Shown piece by piece: positions 46,208 to 56,200 of a stretch of DNA of 64,000 bases. A program made the translations under genes and the position numbers. Every line of letters begins with the position of its first letter. Position 1 is the first letter of the stretch. The stretch is from the NCBI GenBank assembly GCA_002086835.1, contig MVIG01000002.1, forward strand, positions 248,001-312,000, read 5' to 3'. The notes beneath the pieces were generated by a model. The model had not been told where the DNA came from and searched no databases. It was given only the letters and a program-made list of their open reading frames with translations. This DNA comes from Mycolicibacterium porcinum (GTDB lineage Bacteria; Actinomycetota; Actinomycetes; Mycobacteriales; Mycobacteriaceae).

Positions 46208-46873
46208 GTGGTCCAGAGTTCGACCCGCAGACGTGGTCCCCGGCGCGACGTCGACACCAGAGCCCTCATCGTCGACACCGCCGAGCGAATGTTCGCCGAG
46301 ACATCGATCGGTGCGGTGGCCTCGCGCGCGGTGGCCCGTGAGGCGGGGGTGGCCAGCCGCGCTGTGGCCTACCATTTCCCGGCGAAACGAGACCTGGTGC
46401 TGGAGGTGGCCCGCCGCCGCGCCCCGACCGTGTTCGCTGCGGTGGTCTCCGAACTCGTGCGGGTGGCGCAGTCGGGGAACGAGATTGGTGTTTTCGACGT
46501 CGTGGAGGCGCTGATCGCGCCTTACGTGCGGTTGCTCGACGAAGACCCGGTCGGTGGATTGCGCTGGCTCAAGGTGATGAATCAGCTGGCGCTGGACGAA
46601 GATCAGATCTGGCTCGACCAGTTGGCGGGCACACCGAGCCTGCCGGAGTTGTTCTTCGCCGCGGCAGGCCGCGCGGTTCCGGACATTCAGACCAGAGAAG
46701 GGCAGCAGCGCAGCACAATTGCGATCCTCGGGATGATCGGTGCGCTGGCCAGTTCGGACTTGTCGCTCTATGGCCGGCCGCTGGGGCCCGACGGCTTGGA
46801 CCGCGGATGGGTCGACCAGCTCGTCCGGTTCACCGGCAGCGGTTTGCGCGGCGCCGAGAACCCGCCCGACTAG
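46208..46873 (+). CDS. TetR-family regulator
   Basis: The protein has 221 residues from GTG 46208 (MVQSSTRRRGPRRDVDTR); the frame is open upstream to GTG 46148. The HTH reads VASRAVAREAGVASRAVAYHFPAKRDLVLEVARRR. The C-terminal region resembles TetR_C domains with FVEALIAPYVRL-like helices. It is followed after 9 bases by the LysR gene on the same strand. Targets are unknown. Confidence 0.82.
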   Translation: MVQSSTRRRGPRRDVDTRALIVDTAERMFAETSIGAVASRAVAREAGVASRAVAYHFPAKRDLVLEVARRRAPTVFAAVVSELVRVAQSGNEIGVFDVVEALIAPYVRLLDEDPVGGLRWLKVMNQLALDEDQIWLDQLAGTPSLPELFFAAAGRAVPDIQTREGQQRSTIAILGMIGALASSDLSLYGRPLGPDGLDRGWVDQLVRFTGSGLRGAENPPD

Positions 46874-46882
46874 GATCGTTGT

Positions 46883-47752
46883 GTGCAGATCGACGGCCAG
46901 CAGCTTGCTGCCTTCGCCGCGGTGGTCGAGTTGGGTAGCTTCGACGCGGCCGCGCAGCGCCTGCACGTGACTCCGTCGGCGATCAGTCAGCGCATCAAAG
47001 CGCTTGAACAACGTGTCGGTCAGGTCCTTGTTGTCAGGGAAAAGCCTTGCACTGCAACGTCTGCCGGTGTTCCGCTGCTGCGGCTGGCGGCGCAGACGGC
47101 GCTGCTCGAATCCGAGACCCTGGCGGAGATGGGTGGTGGCTCGGCGCATCGCACCAGGATCGCGCTAGCGGTGAATGCTGATTCGATGGCGACGTGGTTC
47201 ACGGGCGTGTTCGCCCAGGCGTCCGAGTTCTTGTTCGACATCAGGATCGAGGATCAGGATCTGTCGGCGCGGCTGCTGCGTGAGGGTGTGGTGATGGGCG
47301 CGGTGACCACCGAACGCCGCCCGGTCCCGGGCTGCCGGGTACACCCGTTGGGCGCGATGCGCTACGTGCCGGTGGCCGGCGCCGACTATGTGCGGCGCTA
47401 CCTGCCCGACGGATTCACGCGCGACGCCGCGCAGACGGCGCCGTCCCTGGCGTGGAACCGCGACGATGCGCTGCAGGACCAGTTGGTGCGCAAGGCCTTC
47501 CGCAAGGACATCGTCAGGCCGGTTCACTACATCCCGACCGCCGAGGGTTTCGGTGCCGCGGTGCGTGCCGGGTTGGGGTGGGGGATGTATCCCGAGGAGT
47601 TGGTGGACGACGACTTCGTCCGGATCACCGAGCAGTACCTGGACGTGCCGCTGTACTGGCAATGCTGGAAGCTCGACAGTTTCACCGTCGAGGCCATCAC
47701 GGCGGCGGTCCGCAATGCGGCGGGGAGCTTGCGCGGGTCGACGCGGGCCTGA
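46883..47752 (+). CDS. lysG: LysR-family regulator, ArgP/LysG type
   Basis: The protein has 289 residues and starts at GTG 46883. The N-terminal winged helix reads LAAFAAVVELGSFDAAAQRLHVTPSAISQRIKALEQRVGQ. The overall pattern, including LLEREGVVMGAVTTE-like and AWNRDDALQDQLV segments, matches ArgP/LysG, which controls lysine or arginine exporters. M. tuberculosis lysG is divergent from lysE; here no lysE is adjacent. It converges with the next TetR gene 7 bases away. Confidence 0.83.
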   Translation: MQIDGQQLAAFAAVVELGSFDAAAQRLHVTPSAISQRIKALEQRVGQVLVVREKPCTATSAGVPLLRLAAQTALLESETLAEMGGGSAHRTRIALAVNADSMATWFTGVFAQASEFLFDIRIEDQDLSARLLREGVVMGAVTTERRPVPGCRVHPLGAMRYVPVAGADYVRRYLPDGFTRDAAQTAPSLAWNRDDALQDQLVRKAFRKDIVRPVHYIPTAEGFGAAVRAGLGWGMYPEELVDDDFVRITEQYLDVPLYWQCWKLDSFTVEAITAAVRNAAGSLRGSTRA

Positions 47753-47759
47753 CGCGCTG

Positions 47760-48341
47760 CTAGCGCACCAGCGGTGCCAGGTGCTTGCGGGCGTAATCGC
47801 GGATCGCGTCGTCGTCGTTGACGTCCAGTATCGGCGTGGGCATCTGGGCCAGCGATACCGCGAGCCGGATGTGCAGTTCGGACACCGCCAGCAGGTCGGA
47901 GTCGGGCATGGTGGCGCCGGCCGCGCGCAGCGCCTTCGCCATCGCCGACGAAGCCTGGTGGAGAAAGGCCGGGGCCTGGTCGTAGGCGCCCGCCACGGCG
48001 GTGAAGTCGGTGTCCAGTCGCAGGAACCGCCGCATCACCGGTTCGGTCGTCAACAGCCGCAGCCCTTCGCGAAAGGCCGCGACCGCGGCCTCGTCGGGCC
48101 CCGAATCGATTGCCACGGTGCGTAACCGGTGCATGGCGAGGTCGAAGGTACGCCGGCCGAGTTCGGTGATCAACGCGTCGCGAGTGGGGAAGCGGCGATA
48201 CAGCGTCCGGCGGCTGACGCCGGCCTGCTTGGCGATGACGTCCAGGCTGGCCCGGCCCAGCCCGACGAGCGCCACCTCCTCGGCGGCGGCCTTGAGGATG
48301 GCGTCTTCCTGCTCGGATTGGCTGGCGTTGCTGCGCGGCAT
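47760..48341 (-). CDS. TetR-family regulator
   Basis: The protein has 193 residues. The HTH is LDVIAKQAGVSRRTLYRRFPTRDALITELGRR. The ligand domain is helical and unremarkable. It lies 13 bases downstream of the DUF2236 gene on the same strand, so it is probably the local regulator of that gene. Confidence 0.87.
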   Translation of the reverse strand: MPRSNASQSEQEDAILKAAAEEVALVGLGRASLDVIAKQAGVSRRTLYRRFPTRDALITELGRRTFDLAMHRLRTVAIDSGPDEAAVAAFREGLRLLTTEPVMRRFLRLDTDFTAVAGAYDQAPAFLHQASSAMAKALRAAGATMPDSDLLAVSELHIRLAVSLAQMPTPILDVNDDDAIRDYARKHLAPLVR

Positions 48342-48354
48342 CGATACCAGTGTG

Positions 48355-49299
48355 TCAGCCCGCGGCCGGGCATCCCACCGGGGCGAACGAATCCAGTGCC
48401 ACCGACCGGTGCAGGCGCACCAGCTTCTCGTACTGCAGCCGGTTGTAGGCCAAGGGAAGCAGTAGCAGCCGGTCCGGCAGGACCCGCCACGCGGTTTGCA
48501 GCAACCGGGTGTACACGGCGAACTCGCGATCGTGCCGGGACCGCCAACGGAACCCGGTCAGCTCGCGTACCCCTGGATGCATGATGCCGAACGAGCAGAC
48601 CTTGATCATCCGGCCTGCGATCGGCCGAACTGCCAGCCAGGGCGGGGTCAGCGCCAACCGAACCGGACCGGGCAGCAGCAGCGTCGGCAGCGGCAACCGG
48701 GTCAGCCCGTCCGTCACGCGGCTCAGGAACTCGTTGCCCCGCAGTTGTTTTTCCACCATCTCGTCGTAGTAGCGGGTCGCATCGGCATAGGTCTCCGGCA
48801 GTTTCGCCGACGCGCCCGGTAGCTCGATGGAACGAAAAGCCTTGAGCAGCTGGGCGTAGGCCGCTTCCTGCTCGGCGGCGTTCATGCGGATACCGGTCGC
48901 CGGGGTGAACGAGTGCAGGACGACGAAGATCCCGCTGATGGCGATCCAATTCCACAGCTGCGGGTTCAGCGCGCTGTAGCGGACCTCGGCGAAGTCGTCC
49001 TTGCCGTGTCCACGGACGTCCCGGTGCATCGTTTGCAGGCGTCGGCCCTCGGCCTCGCGGTCCTCGGCGTCACCCCAGATCGCCAGGAAGGCCGAGAATC
49101 CGCTGCGCACTCCGCGATCGAGGAAGTTGCGCTCGAACCGGCCGCTGCGGTCGACGGCGGCGGCAACCGGGACCAACGCCACCTCGTCGAAGGCGGCAGC
49201 CCCGAAGGCCCCTCCCAGGATGCTGCCCGAGTGCCGGCGGAAATCCGCGAGCACTTCGGGTCGTGCGACGTCTGCTTCGGCCACGCTGCCTATCGACAT
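48355..49299 (-). CDS. DUF2236 / MpaB-family oxygenase-like protein
   Basis: From ATG 49299 the protein has 314 residues; the frame is open to 49326. Family pattern: a DFRRHSGSILGGAFGAAAFDEVALVPVAAAVDRS start, DFAEVRYSALNPQLWNWIA, and a late block with ELTGFRWRSRHDREF. DUF2236 includes haem-binding latex-clearing protein and MpaB, but which residues bind haem here cannot be read reliably. The start is supported by a promoter that would make the transcript begin at this ATG (leaderless). Confidence 0.78.
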   Translation of the reverse strand: MSIGSVAEADVARPEVLADFRRHSGSILGGAFGAAAFDEVALVPVAAAVDRSGRFERNFLDRGVRSGFSAFLAIWGDAEDREAEGRRLQTMHRDVRGHGKDDFAEVRYSALNPQLWNWIAISGIFVVLHSFTPATGIRMNAAEQEAAYAQLLKAFRSIELPGASAKLPETYADATRYYDEMVEKQLRGNEFLSRVTDGLTRLPLPTLLLPGPVRLALTPPWLAVRPIAGRMIKVCSFGIMHPGVRELTGFRWRSRHDREFAVYTRLLQTAWRVLPDRLLLLPLAYNRLQYEKLVRLHRSVALDSFAPVGCPAAG

Positions 49300-49306
49300 G
49301 ACACAA

Positions 49307-49334
49307 AGGCTAGCAATCTGTGCCAATGTGTCAA
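49307..49334 (-). promoter_or_regulatory. Promoter of the DUF2236 gene, probably leaderless
   Basis: On the minus strand a perfect -35 TTGACA (49334-49329) and -10 TAGCCT (49312-49307) are separated by 16 bases. A transcript start 7 bases downstream would coincide with ATG 49299. Leaderless transcripts are common in mycobacteria. Confidence 0.55.
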
Positions 49335-49357
49335 TAGTCGATCGGCCTCAGCCGTGA

Positions 49358-50500
49358 TCAGGCCAGGCTGTCCCGGAAGAACGTCGTCAACGTGTCGAAC
49401 GGGATGAGGTCGACACGGTCGTATAGATCGACGTGTCCGGTGCCGGGCACGATCACGAGATCCTTGGGCTCGGCTGCTCGTCGGTAGGCGTCCTCGCTGA
49501 ATTCCCGGGAGTGGGCCTGCTCACCGGTGATGAACAGCATGGGACGAGGCGAGATCGTCTCGATGTCGTTGAACGGGTAGAAGTTCATGAACTTGACGTT
49601 GCTGGTCAGTGTGGGGTGCGTGGTCAGCTCTCGTGACTGGCCTTCGGGGGTGAACGCACCGCGCCGCGTCCGGTAGAAGTCGTAGAACTCCCGCTCGACC
49701 GCCGTGGAGTTCTCGGTCAGCTCGTGCACGGTGCCGCTGGTGTATTCGGTCTTGCCGCCGGTGAATTCGACATCACGCTGCTGGGCCGCCTGCTGCAGGA
49801 TCTGCTGTCGTTGTTCCGGGCTGAGCCCGTTACGCAGTCCGTGGCGGTTGGCCGCACCCATGTCGTACATGCTGACCGTCGCGACGGCCTTGATGCGCGG
49901 GTCGATCTTGGCGGCGCTGATCACGAAGCTGCCGCTGCCGCAGATCCCGAGCGCACCGACCCGCTCCCGGTCGACGAAGGACTGCGTGCGTAGGTAATCC
50001 ACAGCGGCACTGAAGTCTTCGGCATAGATGTCCGGTGACACCGCATTGCGCGGTTGTCCCTCGCTGGCTCCCCAGAACGACAAGTCCAGGGACATGGCGA
50101 CGAAGCCACGTTCGGCCATCTTGGTGGCGTACAGATTGGCGCTCTGCTCCTTGACCGCACCCATCGGGTGCCCGACGACCATGGCCGCGGCTTTTCCGTT
50201 GTGGTTCAGGTCCTTCGGCACGAACAGATTGCCGGTGACATTCAACTGATATTGGTTCTTGAAGGTAACTTTCTGCACATCGACGCGATCGCTGACGTAG
50301 AAGTTGTCGGCGCCGTGGGAGGTGTCACCCGGGCGGCCGGCTGCCGCGGCAGGGATCGTCGACGACGGAGCGGTCCCGGATTCGGACGACGTGCATGCCG
50401 ATGCGGTGAGCACCGTCAGCATCGACACCCCGGCACTGGCGAGTTTCAGCAGGTTGCGACGGGCAAAGGTGGTCGCGAAAGTGGTTTCGGTGGTGGTCAT
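49358..50500 (-). CDS. Tat-exported lipoprotein, alpha/beta hydrolase (YcjY-like)
   Basis: The protein has 380 residues. The N-terminus has a twin-arginine motif RRNLLKL and a lipobox-like ASAC (Cys36). The body is an alpha/beta hydrolase with GHPMGAVKEQSA, LDLSFWGAS, ALGICGSGSFVI, and late Asp and His in MLFITGEQAHS and VPGTGHVDLYD. The nucleophile elbow reads GxCGSG, not GxSxG, as in YcjY-type proteins, so catalytic identity is uncertain. It follows the MFS gene by 34 bases on the same strand. Confidence 0.8.
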   Translation of the reverse strand: MTTTETTFATTFARRNLLKLASAGVSMLTVLTASACTSSESGTAPSSTIPAAAAGRPGDTSHGADNFYVSDRVDVQKVTFKNQYQLNVTGNLFVPKDLNHNGKAAAMVVGHPMGAVKEQSANLYATKMAERGFVAMSLDLSFWGASEGQPRNAVSPDIYAEDFSAAVDYLRTQSFVDRERVGALGICGSGSFVISAAKIDPRIKAVATVSMYDMGAANRHGLRNGLSPEQRQQILQQAAQQRDVEFTGGKTEYTSGTVHELTENSTAVEREFYDFYRTRRGAFTPEGQSRELTTHPTLTSNVKFMNFYPFNDIETISPRPMLFITGEQAHSREFSEDAYRRAAEPKDLVIVPGTGHVDLYDRVDLIPFDTLTTFFRDSLA

Positions 50501-50534
50501 TTCGATACTCCTTGGATAGCTGGGTGGTGTGGTG

Positions 50535-51755
50535 TCATGCCGCTGCCAGACACTCCTGCGTGTGCAGCGCCGGCCGTGGTCGGGGACGGAAGGCGACCAG
50601 AGTGGCCAGCGGCACCATCGCCGAGCCAGTGATCGCCGCCCCGAGAACGGCGGGTCCGGACAGGCCCAACGATGTGGTGAGGGTGGCCGCGGCCAGGGCG
50701 GAACCGCCGGCAGTGCCGAGGTTGAACGCGGCTGTGGCCAGCCCAGAAGCCAGGGTGGAACCGCAGGCGTGCTGAAGAATCTGGGCGATCAGGACCGGAT
50801 TGGCGCCCAGACCGCACGCCCCCAACAGCACCACGACAATGACCGCCACCGCGGAGTGCTCGGATGTGGCCGCCAGCACCAGCATCCCGATCGACGATGA
50901 GCCCACGGCCACCGCGATCGTGGCAAGGGGATGACGGTCCCCGAAACGGCCGCCGACCGCGGTACCGACAAGCGCACCCACCCCGAACGCCACCAACACG
51001 AGCGGCACAAGGCGGGCAGGAATGCCGGCACGGCCGGTCAGGAGCGGGCTGATGAAGCTGTACATCCCCAGAAAGCCTGCCTGGGCGAGAACGACGACGG
51101 CCAGCACCATCCACATCCGCCACGGCCGCAGCGCGGCGACTTCGCTGCGCACCGAGAGCGTCGACGACCGTTCACCGACCGTCGCCGGAGTCATCCGCAA
51201 CACGGCGACACCGATGATCAGCGACAGCACGGCCAGCATCCAGAACGGTCCACGCCATCCGGTGAACAGGCTGGCGAAGGTACCCAAGGGCACGCCCGCG
51301 ACCACGGCGAGGCTCAGGCCGCCCGACATCAGCGCCAGTGCCCGGGCGCCGGCGCCCGGACCGGACACCGCGGTGGCGACTGCCGCCCCAACCGCCCAGA
51401 ACGTCCCGGTGGCCAGTGCCGTGACCACCCGGGAGACTGTGACGACGGCGAAGGAATCGCTGAGCGCCGCCACGATGTGCCCGCCCCCGAACACCGACAG
51501 CGCGCCGACCAGCGTCGCACGTGCGGGCAGTCGCAATGTCACCAGCGCCATCACCGGCGGCCCGACGATCATGCCGACCGCGAACGCGGTGATCAGCAGA
51601 CCCGCGCGGGTCACCTCGACACCAAGGTCAGCGGCCACCTCGGGCAGTAGCCCGGCGAGCATGAACTCCGTCGTCCCCATCAGGAAGATGCCGGCCGCGA
51701 TGACGTACACCAGCTTGGGGGGACGTGTGGAAGTTGTCGGGTTCTGCATGCTCAC
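50535..51755 (-). CDS. MFS transporter, Cmx/CmrA-type drug efflux family
   Basis: The protein has 406 residues and about 12 helices. The opening LVYVIAAGIFLMGTTEFMLAGLLPEVA and the motif VSRVVTALATGTFWAVGAAVA are typical of the DHA1 Cmx/CmrA/AraJ-like group. The substrate could be a drug or a sugar. It forms an operon with the hydrolase gene and is divergent from the XRE regulator gene at 51852, which may control it. Confidence 0.87.
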   Translation of the reverse strand: MSMQNPTTSTRPPKLVYVIAAGIFLMGTTEFMLAGLLPEVAADLGVEVTRAGLLITAFAVGMIVGPPVMALVTLRLPARATLVGALSVFGGGHIVAALSDSFAVVTVSRVVTALATGTFWAVGAAVATAVSGPGAGARALALMSGGLSLAVVAGVPLGTFASLFTGWRGPFWMLAVLSLIIGVAVLRMTPATVGERSSTLSVRSEVAALRPWRMWMVLAVVVLAQAGFLGMYSFISPLLTGRAGIPARLVPLVLVAFGVGALVGTAVGGRFGDRHPLATIAVAVGSSSIGMLVLAATSEHSAVAVIVVVLLGACGLGANPVLIAQILQHACGSTLASGLATAAFNLGTAGGSALAAATLTTSLGLSGPAVLGAAITGSAMVPLATLVAFRPRPRPALHTQECLAAA

Positions 51756-51851
51756 CAGGCAACGCGATGTCGACTCGATGAGGGAGTCTCTGATGAAGCG
51801 TGTACTGAAAGGGCATCCCTGGAACCCGCTGCTGGTCGTACCGTCGAAAGC

Positions 51852-52736
51852 GTGAACAACCGAGCCGAGGTCCGTGAGTTCCTGACCTCGCGGCGTGCCA
51901 AGATCACCCCACGGCAGGCGGGGTTGCCGGTCACAGGCCAGCGCCGGGTTCCTGGTCTGCGTCGCAGCGAGGTCGCTGCCCTGGCCGGGGTGAGCATCGA
52001 GTACTACTCCAAGCTGGAGCGCGGCGCGCTCGGTGGCGTGTCAGCCTCGGTGCTCGACGCGTTGGCGCGGGCACTGCAACTTGATGACGCCGAACGGGCT
52101 CACTTGTTCCACCTGGCGCATGCCGCTGACGGGACGAGCGCCGGGATGCGACCGCGACGGCGGCCCACCGGGAAATGGACGCCGCGCACTGCGCTGCAGT
52201 GGGTGCTCGACGGCATCCAGCCCCCGGGCATCATCCGCAACGGGCGGATGGACCTGCTCGCGACGAATCATCTGGGGCGAGCCATGCATTCGTCGTTGTA
52301 CGACAGCGAGCCAGGCGGTATCCCGAACTTCGCTCGCTACACCTTTCTCAACGACGATTCCCGACGGTTTTACCCCGACTGGGATACCGCGGCCGACACT
52401 GCCGTGGCGATTCTTCGGACCGAAGCCGGGCGCGACCCGCACGACAAGGCGCTGCACGATCTGGTCGGTGAATTGTCCACCCGCAGTGACACATTCCGCC
52501 AGCTCTGGGGTTCGCACAACGTGCGTCTGCACGGTGCCGGAGTCAAGCGTTTCCACCACACCGTCGTCGGCAACCTGGAGCTGGCCTACGAAAGCGTCGA
52601 CATGATCTCCGATCCCGGCCTCACCCTGACCATCTATGTCGCCGAGCCGGCATCGGCGACCGCGCATGCGCTCGATCTGCTCGCCTCCTGGGCCGGCACC
52701 CCGGCCGAGGAGGTCGAACAAGCCGAATGGCACTGA
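51852..52736 (+). CDS. XRE-family regulator with MmyB-like ligand domain
   Basis: The protein has 294 residues and starts at GTG 51852. The N-terminal HTH shows VPGLRRSEVAALAGVSIEYYSKLERG. The rest is the MmyB-like domain with IIRNGRMDLLATNHLGRAM, FLNDDSRRFYPDW and a late HTVVGNLELAYESV, found across actinobacteria and thought to bind a fatty-acid-like ligand. It is divergent from the MFS gene with 96 bases between. Confidence 0.9.
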   Translation: MNNRAEVREFLTSRRAKITPRQAGLPVTGQRRVPGLRRSEVAALAGVSIEYYSKLERGALGGVSASVLDALARALQLDDAERAHLFHLAHAADGTSAGMRPRRRPTGKWTPRTALQWVLDGIQPPGIIRNGRMDLLATNHLGRAMHSSLYDSEPGGIPNFARYTFLNDDSRRFYPDWDTAADTAVAILRTEAGRDPHDKALHDLVGELSTRSDTFRQLWGSHNVRLHGAGVKRFHHTVVGNLELAYESVDMISDPGLTLTIYVAEPASATAHALDLLASWAGTPAEEVEQAEWH

Positions 52737-52784
52737 CGAACATTTCGGTTGGGACGAAACGCGACGATTGGTACCGTCACGCAC

Positions 52785-53264
52785 ATGGCCAACCGGACGC
52801 ATCGATACGAGGTCGAGGTGACCTGGACCGGCAACACCGGTTCGGGGACCAGCGGCTACCGGGATTACGCCCGCGACCATGACGTCACGGGCGTCGAGGC
52901 ATCCAAGCCGACCATCGCGGGCAGTGCCGATCCGGCCTTCCGGGGCGACCCGCAGCGCTGGAACCCCGAGGAGTTGCTCGTGGTCAGCCTGTCGCAATGC
53001 CACATGCTGTGGTACCTGGCGTTGTGCGCCAAAGCGGGCATCGTCGTCACTGCCTACAGCGATCGGCCGGAGGGCACGATGAGCGAGAATGCCGAGGGCA
53101 GTGGAGTTTTCACCAATGCCACGCTTCGGCCTCAGGTGACCATCACCGACCCGGAGCGGGTCGGTGAGGCCACCGAACTACATCACGAAGCCCACCGGAT
53201 GTGCTTCATCGCCAACTCGGTCAACTTCCCGGTGACTGCCGAGCCGACGGTCGATGTCGCCTGA
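52785..53264 (+). CDS. OsmC/Ohr-family peroxiredoxin-like protein
   Basis: The protein has 159 residues from ATG 52785; a longer frame to 52749 is less likely. Family features: WNPEELLVVSLSQCHMLWYL with Cys72 and the second catalytic Cys140 in HRMCFIANSVNFPV. OsmC and Ohr reduce organic hydroperoxides through these cysteines. It starts 48 bases after the XRE gene. No obvious Shine-Dalgarno precedes it, so a leaderless transcript is possible. Confidence 0.87.
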   Translation: MANRTHRYEVEVTWTGNTGSGTSGYRDYARDHDVTGVEASKPTIAGSADPAFRGDPQRWNPEELLVVSLSQCHMLWYLALCAKAGIVVTAYSDRPEGTMSENAEGSGVFTNATLRPQVTITDPERVGEATELHHEAHRMCFIANSVNFPVTAEPTVDVA

Positions 53265-53271
53265 GTCCGGT

Positions 53272-56200
53272 TCACCGGTGAAGCCGGCGCAGCTGTGCTG
53301 AGGCCACTGACAGCACAGCCAGGTCGGGTTCGGCGGAATCGAGGAACTCGTCGAGTGTGCGTCTGGCCCGCTCCAGGCGCGGCCGGTTGAAGGCCTCGAA
53401 GTCGCGGATGGTGCTGGCGGCCTGGGCGCCGTCGATTCCGTGCCTGGTGACGTCGATCGTGAGATCCCGCAAGGAGCGGTACAGGTCCTCCCGGAGAGCC
53501 AGGCGGGCCTGCGCGTGCCAGCGGCCCCCTCTGGGAAGCGAGGAGACCGCCAGCAACAGCCGGTCCACTCCCAGCCGGTCGGACAGCTCGAAGTAGATCC
53601 TGGCCAGTTGGGCCGAGTCCTCCTTGTGGACATGGGCGACCTCGATGATGTCCAGCAGGCTGAACGCATAGAGGGATTCGCTGATCCGCTGAGCGATGTT
53701 GGCCGGTACGCCGCGGGTCACCAGGTCGTCGTGCGCTGCCAACACGGTCTCGCGCTCCTGGCCCCGCAGCATCGATTCGAGTTGCCCGTACAGCTTTGCC
53801 ACCTGGTTGCTGAATCGGGTGATCTCGGTGTCGATTTCGAGCGGTTGGGGCCGGTTGAGCACAAACCACCGGGCCGCCCGGTCCAATAGGCGCCGGCCCT
53901 CGATGATCATGGCATTGGTCAGCGCGGGGGAAAGTCCGGCGGCGTAGATATCCGACCAGAGCGTGTCGAGGTCGAAAACCTCGGACACCACGGCATGCGC
54001 CCGCACGATATCGGCTGGACTGGCTCCGGTTTCCTCGGAGAGCCGGAATGCGAAGGTCAGCCCCGAGGTCGCCAGCACCCGGTTGACCACCGAGGTTGCG
54101 ATGATCTCCCGGCGCAGCGGATGCTCGGGCAGCGGCTCGCCCAGCCGGCGCCGCAACGTCGGCGGGAAGTACCGGGTCAGCAGCGCGACGAAATAGGGGT
54201 CGTCGAACATCTCGCCACGGAGCAACTCGGCCTTGAGGTCGAGTTTCACATGCGCCATCAATGTGGCCAGCTGCGGAGCGGTCAGGGCGCCACCGTCCTT
54301 GGCCAGGCTCGCGAATTCCGCTGGGCTGGGCATGTTCTCGCGGGATCGATGCAGCCCGCGGCGGGCCTCGAGATCGGCCGTCATCCTGGCGTGCACGTCG
54401 ACCATCTGAGCGGCATTGGAGCGGGCATCGCTGAGCAGTCGATTGTGTGCCTGGTTGTTGGCCAGCACGAGCTGAGCCACCTCGTCGGTCATGTCGACCA
54501 GCAGCCGGTTGCGCGCGCTACCGGTGATCAGGCCGGACCGCGCGGCGGAGTCCAGCAGGATCTTGATGTTGACCTCGTGGTCGGAGCAGTCCACCCCGGC
54601 CGCGTTGTCGATGGCATCGGTGTTCACCAAGCCGCCGCGGCGGGCATAGGAGATGCGGGCGCGTTGGGACAGCCCGAGGTTGCCGCCCTCGACGATCACC
54701 CGGGCGCGGACATCTTCGGCGTCCACCCGCACCGGGTCGTTCACCTTGTCGGCGATGTCGGAGTGCTGTTCGTCGCCGGCCTTGATGTAGGTGCCGATTC
54801 CGCCGTTGAACAGAAGGTCCACCGGCGCACGCAGGATGTGGCTGATCAGTTCGGTGGGAGTGAGCCGGGTCTGGTCGTCGTCCATGCCGAGTGCGGCGCG
54901 CATCTCCGGTGTGGTGGCAATGGTTTTCGCGGTCCGCGGCCATACTCCGCCGCCCGCGCTGATCACCGAACGGTCATAGTCATCCCACGAGGACTGCGGC
55001 AGCTCGAACAGCCGTTGGCGTTCTTTGCGGGCCGGCACCGTGTCGGGCTGCGGGTCGACGAAGATGTGCCGGTGATCGAATGCGGCCACCAGTCTCAGGC
55101 CCGGCCGCAGCAGCATGCCGTTGCCGAAGACATCTCCGCTCATATCGCCGATGCCGACGGCGCTGAACTCGTCGGTGGTCGAATCGATACCGAGTTCGGC
55201 CAGGTGGGTGTCGCCGCTGACCCAGGCACCGCGGGCGGTGATGCCCATCGCCTTGTGGTCATAGCCGGCCGAACCGCCGGAGGCGAAGGCGTCGCCCATC
55301 CAGTAACCGCGGTCCAGGGCCACCGCGTTGGCGGAATCGGAGAAGGTGGCAGTGCCCTTGTCCGCGGCCACGACCAGGTAGGGGTCGGGTCCGTCATGGC
55401 ACACCACTCCGCCGAAGCGGGGCCGATCGCCGGAATCCGACGGGGCGGTCTTGTCGACCACGTCGAGCAGTGCGGCGATGAACTGCCGGTAGCTCCGCAA
55501 CCCCTGCACGCGGGGGGATTCACCGGCGGCGGTGCGGGCTTTGACGACGAAGACGCCCTTGGCGCCGACCGGCACGATCATCGCGTTCTTGACGGCCTGT
55601 GCCTTCACCAGTCCGAGCACCTCGGTCCGGTAGTCGTCGTGGCGGTCCGACCAACGCAGCCCGCCGCGGGCCACCAGGCCGAAGCGAAGATGTAGTCCTT
55701 CGAATTCCGGTGAGTAAACGAAGATTTCGGACAGCGGGCGTGGCTGTGGCAGCTCGTCGATCGACTGCGCGTCGAGTTTGTGGACCAGATAGGGTGCCCA
55801 GACCGTGAGGGCGTCGGGCGCGAACGCGTTGGTGCGCACCGTGGCGTTGATCAGATTGTGGTACGCGCGCAGGATCCGGTCGGCGTCGATGTGCAGCACC
55901 TGATCGATCTCGGCGGCCACCCGCTGCTCGGCTTCAGCGATGCGGGCGATGCGGTGCGGGCTGTCGGCGGGTTGCTCGGTGCGGTCGAATCGGGCCTCGA
56001 ACAGATCCAGAAGTGCGCGCGTGGCCGCCGGGTTGTCCAGCAAGACCCGTTGGATCCGCGTCTGGCCGTAGGGCAACGGCAGCTGCCGGAGGTATCTGCT
56101 GTAGCTGCGCAGCACGGTGACCTGGCGCCAGCTCAGGGCGGCCCGCAGGAGTAACGCGTTGAATCCGTCCGATTCGACCCGGCCGGCCCACATCGCCTGG

